Source: CAZFBA01 sp964517135 (GTDB lineage Bacteria > Cyanobacteriota > Vampirovibrionia > JBFMGH01). Taken from it: 64,000 nucleotides of DNA. The notes below the pieces were generated by a model that was not told the origin of the DNA, made no database searches, and was given only the letters and a program-made list of their open reading frames with translations. The translations under genes were made by a program, and so were the position numbers. How positions within the stretch are numbered: the stretch's first letter is position 1; every line of letters begins with the position of its first letter. This document shows, piece by piece, positions 1 to 7,963 of the stretch. The stretch covers positions 1-64,000 of the forward strand of contig CAZFBA010000019.1 of the NCBI GenBank assembly GCA_964517135.1. Reading direction: 5' to 3'.

Positions 1-55
1 AACACCCGGCCTCTATAATCTGGAATCTATACATTACTTTCAAGGATCAGTATAG
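1..55. repeat. Left copy of a dispersed 55-bp inverted repeat, cut by the window edge
   Basis: Bases 1-55 are the exact reverse complement of 61649-61703. In the right copy the repeat runs into a 13-bp-stem hairpin at 61698-61730. The matching hairpin on this side would lie before base 1, so this copy is probably truncated by the window. It sits just upstream of metV. No transposase is associated with either copy. Confidence 0.9.
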
Positions 56-101
56 GTGTTAAAATATATTGTGTTGTGCTGGAACATTTCAGGTTAATAA
101 A

Positions 102-764
102 ATGAATATTACAACAAAAAAGCCACTGGAAGAGATTCTTTCTTTTATTGAAGCCCACGAAGTACGTCTGGCAATATTTGGGTGTGGTACCTGTGCTACA
201 AGTTGCCAGACCGGAGGAGAAACACAGGTCGAAGAGCTTAAAAAGGCGCTTGAAAAGCAGGGCAAAGAAGTTATTTTTACTTCTGTTGTTGAAATACTTT
301 GTGATTCGAGATTAATCAAAAAGCATGCGAGAGATATTATTAATGGAAGCCTTAAGGTTGATGCTGTGTTGAGTATGGGGTGTGGTGGTGGAAATGCTGC
401 ATTGTCTGATATGCTTGATATACCGGTTTATCCTACAAATAATTCTCTGTTTTTAGGATCTGTTAGGCGTCTTGGTCAATTTGAAGAAAAATGTTCCCAG
501 TGCGGTAATTGTATTACTTATAGAACAGCCGGTATATGCCCTGTAACAAGGTGTCCCAAGGGCTTAATAAATGGTCCCTGTGGTGGCAGTTATTCAGGCA
601 AATGTGAAGTAGATCCAGATCGTGATTGTGCCTGGGTTTTAATATATAACAAACTTAAAAAACAGGGCAAATTGCATTATATGTTAAAATATTACAAGCC
701 TAAATCTTACAGATACGTGTTAAAACCTCAGAAAATAGATACATTAAAGAATGAAAATGAATAG
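102..764 (+). CDS. metV: MetV-like zinc/FeS-type protein, partner of methylenetetrahydrofolate reductase
   Basis: This 220-residue protein is cysteine-rich. It has an N-terminal CGTCATSC motif and a C-terminal cluster of cysteines (CSQCGNC, then CPVTRCPKG and GPCGG) typical of the MTHFR C-terminal/MetV family. It overlaps metF by 14 bases, the arrangement seen in acetogens and other anaerobes in which MetV pairs with MetF. The pair should reduce methylene-THF to methyl-THF for methionine synthesis or C1 metabolism. MetV is thought to supply the electron-transfer part missing from a short MetF. I chose the ATG at 102; an in-frame TTG at 69 would add 11 unlikely residues. No Wood-Ljungdahl genes are visible, so a methionine role is the safer inference. 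Confidence 0.85.
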   Translation: MNITTKKPLEEILSFIEAHEVRLAIFGCGTCATSCQTGGETQVEELKKALEKQGKEVIFTSVVEILCDSRLIKKHARDIINGSLKVDAVLSMGCGGGNAALSDMLDIPVYPTNNSLFLGSVRRLGQFEEKCSQCGNCITYRTAGICPVTRCPKGLINGPCGGSYSGKCEVDPDRDCAWVLIYNKLKKQGKLHYMLKYYKPKSYRYVLKPQKIDTLKNENE

Positions 765-1683
765 ACTTAAAGAAAGACTAAAAACCGGCAAATTTATTAT
801 AACAGCAGAATTAGAACCGCCAAAAGGTACTGATATTAAGGCTTTTGTTTCTAAAGCTGAAATGCTCAAAGGCTGGGTAGATGCTTTGAATGTTACAGAT
901 AATCAGAGAGCCATGTTGAGGCTTTCTTCAGCTGCCGGGTGTACTATTCTTCAGAATATGGGTATAGATTCAGTATTTCAGGTTACAAGCAGGGATCGCA
1001 ACAGGCTTGCTATTCAGTCAGATTTACTGGGCGTTTATGCCCTGGGCATTAGAAATGTTCTTGCTATCAGTGGTGATTATCCTACGCTTGGTGATCACCC
1101 GGGGGCTAAAATTGTTTATGACCTAGATTCTGTTCAGATTCTGGATCTTGTTTCTTTGATGAATAAGGGCTTAGACCTCAAGGAACGTCTTTTAGATGGT
1201 GGTACTGAGTTTTTTCAGGGGGCAGTTTTTAACCCTAATATTGATATTATTGAGTTACAGCTTATCAAGTTGAAATTAAAAGTTGATCAGGGTGCAAAAT
1301 TTTTTCAGACACAGATTATTTACGATCTTGAAAAATTTCAGAGGTTCCTTGATCAGTTTGATCAATACGGTATTGACCGTGATAGTGTAGCTATATTTGC
1401 CGGTATACTTCCATTGCGGTCTGCTAAAAATGCTATTTTCATCAATAAGAATGTGCCGGGTATTATGATACCGCAAAAAACCATTGATAGACTGGCTAAT
1501 TCCAGTGATCCAAAGCGGCTGGGGCTTGAACTGGCAGCGGATTTTATCAACAAGCTTAAAGATGTTTGTGAAGGTATACATATTATGACGGTTGGTCGTG
1601 AGCAGATAATACCTGAATTGCTTGATATTGCAGGGTTCAAGAGAGAAGACATCACTCAGGATTGTATAAAAACAACTACATAA
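751..1683 (+). CDS. metF: Methylenetetrahydrofolate reductase, short form
   Basis: The 310-residue protein is a TIM-barrel MTHFR. It begins with the family-typical 'ITAELEPPKGTD' and contains 'ALGIRNVLAISGDYP' near residue 100 and 'GAKFFQTQIIYD' near residue 190. It catalyses reversible reduction of 5,10-methylene-THF to 5-methyl-THF at a flavin. The start overlaps the end of metV, so translation is probably coupled and the two proteins are likely to form one complex. The length matches bacterial MetF without the eukaryotic regulatory domain. The electron donor cannot be read from the sequence. In related two-gene systems it may be ferredoxin or NADH through extra subunits that are not in this window. 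Confidence 0.93.
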   Translation: MKMNRLKERLKTGKFIITAELEPPKGTDIKAFVSKAEMLKGWVDALNVTDNQRAMLRLSSAAGCTILQNMGIDSVFQVTSRDRNRLAIQSDLLGVYALGIRNVLAISGDYPTLGDHPGAKIVYDLDSVQILDLVSLMNKGLDLKERLLDGGTEFFQGAVFNPNIDIIELQLIKLKLKVDQGAKFFQTQIIYDLEKFQRFLDQFDQYGIDRDSVAIFAGILPLRSAKNAIFINKNVPGIMIPQKTIDRLANSSDPKRLGLELAADFINKLKDVCEGIHIMTVGREQIIPELLDIAGFKREDITQDCIKTTT

Positions 1684-1755
1684 AAGAGACTAATTAAGTC
1701 CGGTGGTCTAGTATTGCAGAAAACAGTTTCCTTAGAGAGGCTAATATTTAGTAAA

Positions 1756-2735
1756 ACTACCGGAGCGAACTAAGTTCGCTCCTGAGAAAGTTTTATTACG
1801 GGCTAATTCGGGCATTCATTAAGCTATTATTATTGAGAGGATGGCTCTTAGCCCGATGTGGCACAGTCACTTACCCCCCCTGAAAGCTATCTCAAGAGGG
1901 TTTGCGAGGCGAACGAAGTAAGCCGAGCATAACCCGAATTGAAGGGTGGCAGCGGGCGGGAACTTGCTGTGGCGAAGCCTGAAAAATCCCCTACAAATAG
2001 ATCCTTCACAGTGCTCAGGATGACAAAAAAGTTCCAAAGAGGATAATAACTACCGTAGTGCACTAAGTGCACTCCTGAGAGAGTTTTATTTCGGGCTAAT
2101 TCAGGCATTAAATAAGCTATTATCATTGAGAGAATATCTCTTAGCCCGACGTGGCACAGTCACTCCCCTCCCTGAAACCTATCTCAAGAGGATTTGCGAG
2201 GCTAACGAAGTAAGCCGAGCATAACCCGAATTGAAGGGTGGCAGCGGACGGGAACTTGCTGTGGCGAAGCCTGAAAAATCCCCTACAAATAGATCCTTCA
2301 CAGTGCTCAGGATGACTCAAAAGTTCTAAAAAGGCTAATAACTACCGGAGCGAACTAAGTTCGCTCCGGAGAGAGTTTTATTTCGGGTTAATTCAGGTAT
2401 TCAATAAACTGTTGTTATTGCTAGGATGGCTTTTAGCTTGACGTGGCACAGTCACTCCCCCTGAATCCTATCTTAAGAGGGTTTGCGAGGCGAACGAAGT
2501 GAGCCGAGCATAACCCGAATTGAAGGGTGGCAGCGGGCGGGAACTTGCTGTGGCGGAGCCTGAAAAATCCCCTACAAATAGATCCTTCACTGTGCTCAGG
2601 ATGACAAAAAAGTTCTAAAGAGGCTAATAACTACCGTAGTGCACTAAGTGCACTCCTGAGAAAGTTTTATTTTGGGCTAATTCAGGCATTAAATAAGCTA
2701 TTATCATTGATAGAATGGCTTTTAGTCCAACGTGG
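1756..2735. repeat. Tandem array of ~290-bp units alternating between two hairpin types (A-B-A-B)
   Basis: Units start at 1756, 2049, 2341 and 2630 (periods 293, 292, 289), each opening with ACTACCG. Units 1 and 3 open with the hairpin GGAGCGAAC-TAA-GTTCGCTCC (9-bp stem). Units 2 and 4 open with AGTGCAC-TAA-GTGCACT (7-bp stem) at the same place. Unit 4 is cut after about 106 bases. Internal differences also pair unit 2 with unit 4, for example the shared stretch ATTAAATAAGCTATTATC, so a dimer seems to have been duplicated. A remnant of an earlier unit may lie at about 1717-1750. The segment GATCCTTCACAGTGCTCAGG resembles a motif repeated in many unrelated bacterial genomes. I see no credible gene in 1684-3003. 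Confidence 0.9.
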
Positions 2736-2939
2736 TAATCCAGAATAAACATTTGATAGATCCTTCGCTTCGCTCGCAAAGACTTTTATGGCCTGTTGAT
2801 TGCGGCTTGATGTCAGATTCAATCCCTGTATTTGCTGTAATCAGTAATCAGAGGTTCAAGTAATTATCCTGACTGAAAAAATGTGCTGTCAATCTATGAT
2901 TTATCCAATGATATCAACTAGTACTGGTATTTTAAACCC

Positions 2940-2970
2940 AAAAAAACAGAAGTAATCTTTTACTTCTGTT
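2940..2970 (-). terminator. Rho-independent terminator of rpsP
   Basis: An 11-bp perfect stem (2945-2955 with 2960-2970) has a 4-base loop. On the minus strand it is followed by a run of T (the A run at 2940-2946). It lies 33 bases after the rpsP stop. Confidence 0.85.
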
Positions 2971-3003
2971 ATCAAACTACAAGTTATATATTCAGGTTTT
3001 GAT

Positions 3004-3363
3004 TTAAGCTGTAGCTTTTTCTGCTTCATCGCTGGCTTCTTCAGCCTTCTTTGCTTCAGCAGCTTTTTTCTGTTCTTTAATTTTAGCTTTTCTGGTTTTG
3101 CGATATTCTAAAGCTTCAGGTGAGAAATTACCATCTTCTCCACAGGATTCAATAAGCTTTTGAACAGTCTCAGAAGGAGATGCACCTTTTGAAATCCACT
3201 CAAGGGCTTTTTCTTTATCAAGTTTTAGAATTTTGTGTCTGGGATTATAGTAGCCTATTTCTTCTATAGGTGATCCCTGTCTTCTGATTCTTGAATCACA
3301 AACAATTACACGATAATGTGGTTGTCTTTTTCTTCCCTGACGCTTTAAGCGTATTTTAATCAT
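3004..3363 (-). CDS. rpsP: 30S ribosomal protein S16
   Basis: The first 80 residues are a canonical S16, beginning MIKIRLKRQGRKRQPHYR with the 'IGYYNPR' segment near residue 37. The protein helps assemble the 30S subunit. At 119 residues it is longer than the usual 80-90, because it carries a charged Ala/Glu/Lys-rich tail from about residue 88, common in several phyla. It is monocistronic here, with its own terminator. The usual partners (ffh, rimM, trmD, rplS) are not next to it. Confidence 0.97.
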   Translation of the reverse strand: MIKIRLKRQGRKRQPHYRVIVCDSRIRRQGSPIEEIGYYNPRHKILKLDKEKALEWISKGASPSETVQKLIESCGEDGNFSPEALEYRKTRKAKIKEQKKAAEAKKAEEASDEAEKATA

Positions 3364-3734
3364 GTATAATACTCCTTAATGTAAGATTTCTGGTGGTTAA
3401 TTCAATTTTCAACGGTAAAAGCAAAATATCAACTCAAAACCACGTTTGAGAAAAAAATTTTAACCAATAAATACAATTTAATCAATAACCTTCACTGGTG
3501 GATAGTTCAGCAATAGAAGCTATTAAAAGTCTTAAAGGCTTTAAAAAAGAGAGTTTCTGGTGATTTTAAACTTTATGAACAATGTTAATAGACGTAAACA
3601 TTTTTTTTCCGGGAAGTTGTTGAATAATTTGTTGTTATACATTTATTTATAATATGCTTGAAGTTGAAACCACCTCTGTGATAAGTTTTTTTTAGTTATT
3701 GTATCTATGTAATATCCTGTATAAGTGTTAATTA
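3364..3734. other. Divergent intergenic region between rpsP and the TolC gene
   Basis: These 371 AT-rich bases separate two divergent genes and must carry both promoters. I see no ORF, RNA gene or strong operator. The sequence just upstream of rpsP has a plausible ribosome-binding site (AAGGAG on the minus strand); none is clear for the TolC gene. Confidence 0.5.
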
Positions 3735-5180
3735 ATGTTATTAAACCAGAATAAAATATTAAAATATCCTGTAATATCTTTTCTGCAAGTATTAATTGTT
3801 CTTCAGGTTTATGTTTTAAGCAGTTTTGCTGGAGTAACTCTGGCTGAAACAACAGTTCAGAATAGTCAATCAGATATGATTTTTTCTGAAATACCGTTCA
3901 TAAAAGAAACTCCAGCTGCTAAATATACTCTTAATCTTGAAGAATCACTTAATATAGCACTGGAAAATAACAGTCTCTTTAATATACAAAAGAAAGATAC
4001 CAGTATATACAAATTACGTGCTACCCGTGGGGCTTTAGGCTTTTTACCTTCTCTTAGAACCTCAATGTCATACACATATCAGACTGAAAAGGCTGAAATA
4101 GGTGAAGACTACAAGTTTAATGTGCCGGGTATAGGTCCTTTAACATTTGCAGGCTTTCAGGTTGAAGATCGCTGGAAAAGACAAAATACTGTAACTGTTT
4201 CACAGCCTCTTACCAATCTGTATGAGATTTATCATAACTATAAAATTACGATTTTGAATAGAGAAAAAGCTCTGATAGAAGAAGAATATGCAGGCAATAT
4301 ACTTGCTTTAAGTGTCTATAATAAGTATTTTGATATTTTAACCACAAAATATCAAATTGAGGCAATAAAAAAGGATATTGAAGAAGTTGAATTGCTTTTA
4401 GAACTGGCTGAAGCCCGGTATGTTAATGGTACTGCACTCCTTAGAGATGTGCAAAAGGTAGAGGTTGAACTTGATAACGCTAGATATAGTCTAGTTCTTA
4501 AAGAAAATAAACTGGCAGAAGCCTTAAATAGTTTTAAAAAATTGCTCGGGCTTTCTCTTGATGATGTTCTGGTAATTGATACACGTTTTGACTCATTTTC
4601 TGAACTGGAACCTCTTGATGGGTTGCAAAAGCTTGCTATTGAGAATAACCAGAAAATTAAACAGCAAGAAATCAATATAAAGCTGGCAAAACACTCAAAA
4701 AAACTTTCTTATGGAAGTTATATACCTGATGTTAACTTTAATTTAAATTATTTAAATCAATCAGGTGACGATTTTATGCCTAAAAATAACCTGATAATGG
4801 GCTTTAACATGGATTTTGAGTTTTTTGACTGGGGAAAGCGTGAAATCAAAATTAAAGAAAAACAGCTACAGGTTGAACAGTCAGAACTAATGCTTAAAGA
4901 CTATATCCAGGATGTTAAAATTGCTGTCCAGAAAAAATATAACAGGATTATAGAAACCAGAAAACTTATAGAAAAGTCCTTTAAGGCAGTAGATCTGGCA
5001 AAAACAAACTTTGATATAACTTCAACCAGATATAATGTTGGTTATGCCCTTCTAACAGACGTATTAAGTGATCAGGCAGACCTTGCAACAGCCAGATCAG
5101 ATTATTATAAGGCTTTATTTAAAGAGCAAACCGCTATAGCAGAACTTAAACAGGTTCTTGGAGAGCTAATTGATTATTAA
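3735..5180 (+). CDS. TolC-family outer-membrane efflux protein
   Basis: The 481-residue protein starts with a signal peptide (about residues 1-37, with a TLA-E cleavage-like site). Two outer-membrane-efflux repeats follow, at roughly 50-265 and 275-480, each rich in long coiled-coil helices, with 'YTLNLEESLNIALENN' opening the first. This is the TolC architecture: a trimeric outer-membrane barrel with a periplasmic alpha-helical tunnel for type I secretion or drug/metal efflux. No membrane-fusion protein or inner-membrane pump is adjacent, so the substrate is unknown. It supports a double-membrane cell envelope. The start is the first methionine of the frame; no strong Shine-Dalgarno precedes it. 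Confidence 0.9.
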   Translation: MLLNQNKILKYPVISFLQVLIVLQVYVLSSFAGVTLAETTVQNSQSDMIFSEIPFIKETPAAKYTLNLEESLNIALENNSLFNIQKKDTSIYKLRATRGALGFLPSLRTSMSYTYQTEKAEIGEDYKFNVPGIGPLTFAGFQVEDRWKRQNTVTVSQPLTNLYEIYHNYKITILNREKALIEEEYAGNILALSVYNKYFDILTTKYQIEAIKKDIEEVELLLELAEARYVNGTALLRDVQKVEVELDNARYSLVLKENKLAEALNSFKKLLGLSLDDVLVIDTRFDSFSELEPLDGLQKLAIENNQKIKQQEINIKLAKHSKKLSYGSYIPDVNFNLNYLNQSGDDFMPKNNLIMGFNMDFEFFDWGKREIKIKEKQLQVEQSELMLKDYIQDVKIAVQKKYNRIIETRKLIEKSFKAVDLAKTNFDITSTRYNVGYALLTDVLSDQADLATARSDYYKALFKEQTAIAELKQVLGELIDY

Positions 5181-5375
5181 TCCTTGTTAACAAAGGGTTT
5201 AAATGGTTTTAAAAAAAACATACAATAAATAAAGAGGCGTTTTTCTTGAATGGTGCGTGATTGTAACTTTTATACCCCTAAAATATCAGGTAATATCATA
5301 ATTTGGAGGTATTGAGTTTTATACCAAATTTTTGAACAATTAATGTAATTAAATAAAAATAGAAAGGTGTTACTC

Positions 5376-5777
5376 ATGAGCCATACAGCCCTTAAAGAAG
5401 ATCGTTTTGCCCTTACAAAGGATACTAAAACAGCACAGAACTACTTTGAACAGAAATTAAGTTATATAATTAGCCCATATGAACTAAATAGTCGTTTGAA
5501 TGAAAGTGATATTCAAGTAATAGATGTTAGATCAGTAACAGCTTATAAAGAAATGCATATCAAGGGAGCTATTTCTATACCTCTTGATGACTTGAGATCA
5601 AGTTTAGACAGGCTTTCAAAAGAACAAATCAATGTTGTTTATTGCACTGATTTGTATTGCCATGCCAGTGCCCGGGCGGCAGTTATACTGGCTGAAAGGG
5701 GGTATCCTGTTATGGAGCTTGAAGGCGGCATAAAAACCTGGAATCAAAAAGCACTGCCTGTAGAAAAAGGTTTATAA
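5376..5777 (+). CDS. Single-domain rhodanese-like sulfurtransferase
   Basis: The 133-residue protein has a rhodanese fold from about residue 30: 'IQVIDVRSVTAYKEMHIKGAISIPLDDL', then 'VVYC' with the likely active-site cysteine, then 'ARAAVILAERGYPVMELEGGIKTW'. The active loop (CTDLYCHASAR) is longer than the standard CRSGxR and contains a second cysteine, so substrate choice may differ from classical thiosulfate sulfurtransferases. The ATG at 5376 is preceded by AGAAAGG at good spacing; the in-frame GTG at 5367 overlaps that ribosome-binding site and is unlikely. It stands alone, with a strong terminator after it. Confidence 0.88.
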   Translation: MSHTALKEDRFALTKDTKTAQNYFEQKLSYIISPYELNSRLNESDIQVIDVRSVTAYKEMHIKGAISIPLDDLRSSLDRLSKEQINVVYCTDLYCHASARAAVILAERGYPVMELEGGIKTWNQKALPVEKGL

Positions 5778-5783
5778 TATTTC

Positions 5784-5812
5784 AAAACACCTGCTCTGCC
5801 AGGTGTTTTTTG
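5784..5812 (+). terminator. Rho-independent terminator after the rhodanese gene
   Basis: A 10-bp perfect stem (5784-5793 with 5800-5809) has a 6-base loop and runs into TTTTT-G-TTT, seven bases after the stop codon. Confidence 0.9.
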
Positions 5813-6043
5813 TTTGAAGCTTTTAATGACCATAAAGATTATTTTTAAAGCACTATAAATAAGATTTAATTGGCAGTTGGACCTTTATTTAAACTTTAAA
5901 TAACCTTTTAACTCCTTAAATTTTAAGGTCGTCTTTGGCTTTTTTATGATATTATTACGGAAATCAATTGATTTAAGTGTCTAACGCTTGAAAAATTGTT
6001 TGCAAACAAACAGGTAAATTTACCTTAATATAGGAGTCATTCA

Positions 6044-7078
6044 ATGAAAAAAGAACATTTAGCACTGGCATTAATAATTGTGTGTCTTGCTGGAGCTGTT
6101 ATTGGTATGTTCAAAACACTGAAAGACCCTGCCAGGGTTGAAAAAGTAGAAACAAGAGCTGATAGAGAATCAAGATTAATTGGTATGCTGGGCAAATATG
6201 ATAAAATCGCTATCATAAGGCTCAATGGTATGATTACAGATGTTGAATCTGATACAGACTTCTTTCTCAACTCATCTCCGGCAGCCAGGGCTCGAAAATA
6301 TTTAAATAAGGCAACAAAAGACAAAAATGTTAAAGGGGTTCTCTTTAGAGTTAATTCTCCCGGAGGAACCGTTGGTGCTTCACAGGAAATATATTCAGCT
6401 ATTTTAAGGTGCAGAAAGGATAAACCCGTCGTTGTTTCAATGGGTGATGTTGCTGCAAGTGGTGGTTATTACGTAGCTTCCGCTGGAGATTATATTGTTG
6501 CTAACCCGGGCACAATTACTGGAAGTATTGGCGTTATTCTTAATGCCCTGAATTTCGAACAATTAATGAATAAAGTAGGTGTAAAATCTCATGTAGTCAA
6601 AAGTGGCGAGTTTAAAGACATTGGTTCAGCTTACAGGTCAATGACCAATAAAGAACAAGAACTATTACAGGGCCTTATTAATAATACATATGATCAGTTT
6701 GTAGATGATATTGTTAAGGCCAGACTGGAAATGCTTGATGAAAAATCTCAAAAAGATAATAAAACCAATAAATTAACAGAAGATGAATTAAGAAAAGTTG
6801 CTGATGGAAGGATATTAACAGGGCAACAGGCATATGAAATTGGCCTTATTGATGAACTGGGTGATTATGAAAAAGCCAGAGAAATTACTGTAAAACTTGC
6901 CCAGAAGAGATTTAAAAACGTCAAAGACTCTATACCTGTTGAAATTTATGATAGACCACAAACCCTATCTGAATATCTGGTTGAACTTACAAATAATTTA
7001 AAGCCAGAAGCTAGTTTTGGTATTGATTTACCTTTTAGTGCTAAGAATCCAAATGTTCCACTCTGGGTAATGGAGTAA
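6044..7078 (+). CDS. sppA: Signal peptide peptidase SppA (S49 family)
   Basis: The 344-residue protein has one N-terminal membrane segment (about residues 5-24) and a single S49 protease domain. The catalytic serine is S139 in 'AASGGYYVAS' and the general-base lysine is K191 in 'GEFKDIGS'. The 52-residue gap between them matches the Ser-Lys dyad of the short Bacillus-type enzyme. It degrades leftover signal peptides in the membrane after secretion. The following Yip1-like membrane gene is directly coupled: its possible first ATG overlaps this stop codon, so the two are co-transcribed. Confidence 0.94.
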   Translation: MKKEHLALALIIVCLAGAVIGMFKTLKDPARVEKVETRADRESRLIGMLGKYDKIAIIRLNGMITDVESDTDFFLNSSPAARARKYLNKATKDKNVKGVLFRVNSPGGTVGASQEIYSAILRCRKDKPVVVSMGDVAASGGYYVASAGDYIVANPGTITGSIGVILNALNFEQLMNKVGVKSHVVKSGEFKDIGSAYRSMTNKEQELLQGLINNTYDQFVDDIVKARLEMLDEKSQKDNKTNKLTEDELRKVADGRILTGQQAYEIGLIDELGDYEKAREITVKLAQKRFKNVKDSIPVEIYDRPQTLSEYLVELTNNLKPEASFGIDLPFSAKNPNVPLWVME

Positions 7079-7083
7079 TGTTT

Positions 7084-7650
7084 ATGAGTCAAAATTTCTT
7101 GAAATATACTTATGGAAGTCTGCTTAACCCGATAGAAACCTTTGAGTTAATTAAAAATCAAGAACAAAAACCCGTTTTTGAAGCTTTTATGGTTATAGTT
7201 TTGATTTCTATTGTTGGTGTTCTTACCAGTAACCAGCTTACATCAGTTTTTTTTCTGGGTATACAGATTATATCATACATAATATTTGCTCTAATTAGCT
7301 GGATCTTTGTCGCCAGTATTATTGATGGTCTTTCAACAATATTTTCTGGCAAAAGTAATTTTGATTTATTGCTTGTGCTGACTGCTTTTGCTTTATTGCC
7401 ATGGATTTTGATTGCTCCTGTTAGTCTGTTTAAAGGGGCTACTCTTCTGGGAACTTTTGCTGGCATTACCGGTAGCATTTTTATCTGGCTCTGGACATCA
7501 GTCCTATTTGTTTTAGCCGTGGCGAAAGCCTATAACATACCAGCTGGAAGTGCTATACTGCTTATGGTAATGCCATTTTTAGCTTCAGTTATAGCATTTT
7601 TCTGGTTTTTTGGCTTTATAGGCAATCTTATCACCATTCTTGCAATATGA
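7084..7650 (+). CDS. Yip1-domain integral membrane protein
   Basis: This 188-residue, very hydrophobic protein has about five membrane segments. It has the Yip1 layout: an N-terminal amphipathic 'LLNPIETFELIKNQ' stretch, then 'ALISWIFVASIIDGLSTIF' and 'LTAFALLPWIL'. The function of bacterial Yip1 proteins is not established. I prefer the ATG at 7084, nine bases after GGAG; the ATG at 7078 overlaps the sppA stop but sits too close to the ribosome-binding site. It is probably translated from the sppA transcript. Confidence 0.75.
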   Translation: MSQNFLKYTYGSLLNPIETFELIKNQEQKPVFEAFMVIVLISIVGVLTSNQLTSVFFLGIQIISYIIFALISWIFVASIIDGLSTIFSGKSNFDLLLVLTAFALLPWILIAPVSLFKGATLLGTFAGITGSIFIWLWTSVLFVLAVAKAYNIPAGSAILLMVMPFLASVIAFFWFFGFIGNLITILAI

Positions 7651-7717
7651 TAAATTAATTTATCTTTGACAGGTATTAATAATTGTAAGCTAAAATGCTC
7701 TTTTTATCTCTCTATTC

Positions 7718-7746
7718 TTGACATCTTGGGTAGTTTGCAATAATAT
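7718..7746 (+). promoter_or_regulatory. Consensus sigma-70 promoter upstream of metK
   Basis: TTGACA at 7718-7723 and TAATAT at 7741-7746 are separated by exactly 17 bases. The transcript would start near 7753, leaving a leader of about 210 bases before metK at 7964. I do not recognise a known SAM riboswitch in that leader. It contains a GTCTTT/AAAGAC pairing and the sequence AAAGGAG just before the start codon. Confidence 0.7.
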
Positions 7747-7963
7747 CGCAAATGTTTATTGAACGAAATACTGATGATTAAGCTGATTTCACTGCTGACT
7801 GATAATATAAAATAAAATGTTGTCTTTAAAAAGTAATTGAAAGACTAAAACCAATTTATTCTTTTAAGACAGCTTTTATAATTACATAGAAAAAAATTTA
7901 TATTCTAAAACCCCCTTCAATAAAGAATTATGGTTTGTAAAAATTTAAAGGAGTATAAGAAAA

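Noticed and set aside
69..101. TTG start extending metV
   Set aside because: It adds 11 non-conserved residues close to the repeat boundary. The ATG at 102 fits the family better.
1887..2126. Minus-strand open frame of 79 residues in the repeat array
   Set aside because: It runs through repeat DNA, has no ribosome-binding site, and its translation resembles spurious frames in common dispersed repeats.
1756..2735. CRISPR array
   Set aside because: The repeated unit is about 290 bases without unique spacers of 30-40 bases, and no cas gene is present.
7753..7963. SAM-I riboswitch in the metK leader
   Set aside because: The conserved core of the class and its terminator are not recognisable. 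Left as an unknown leader.
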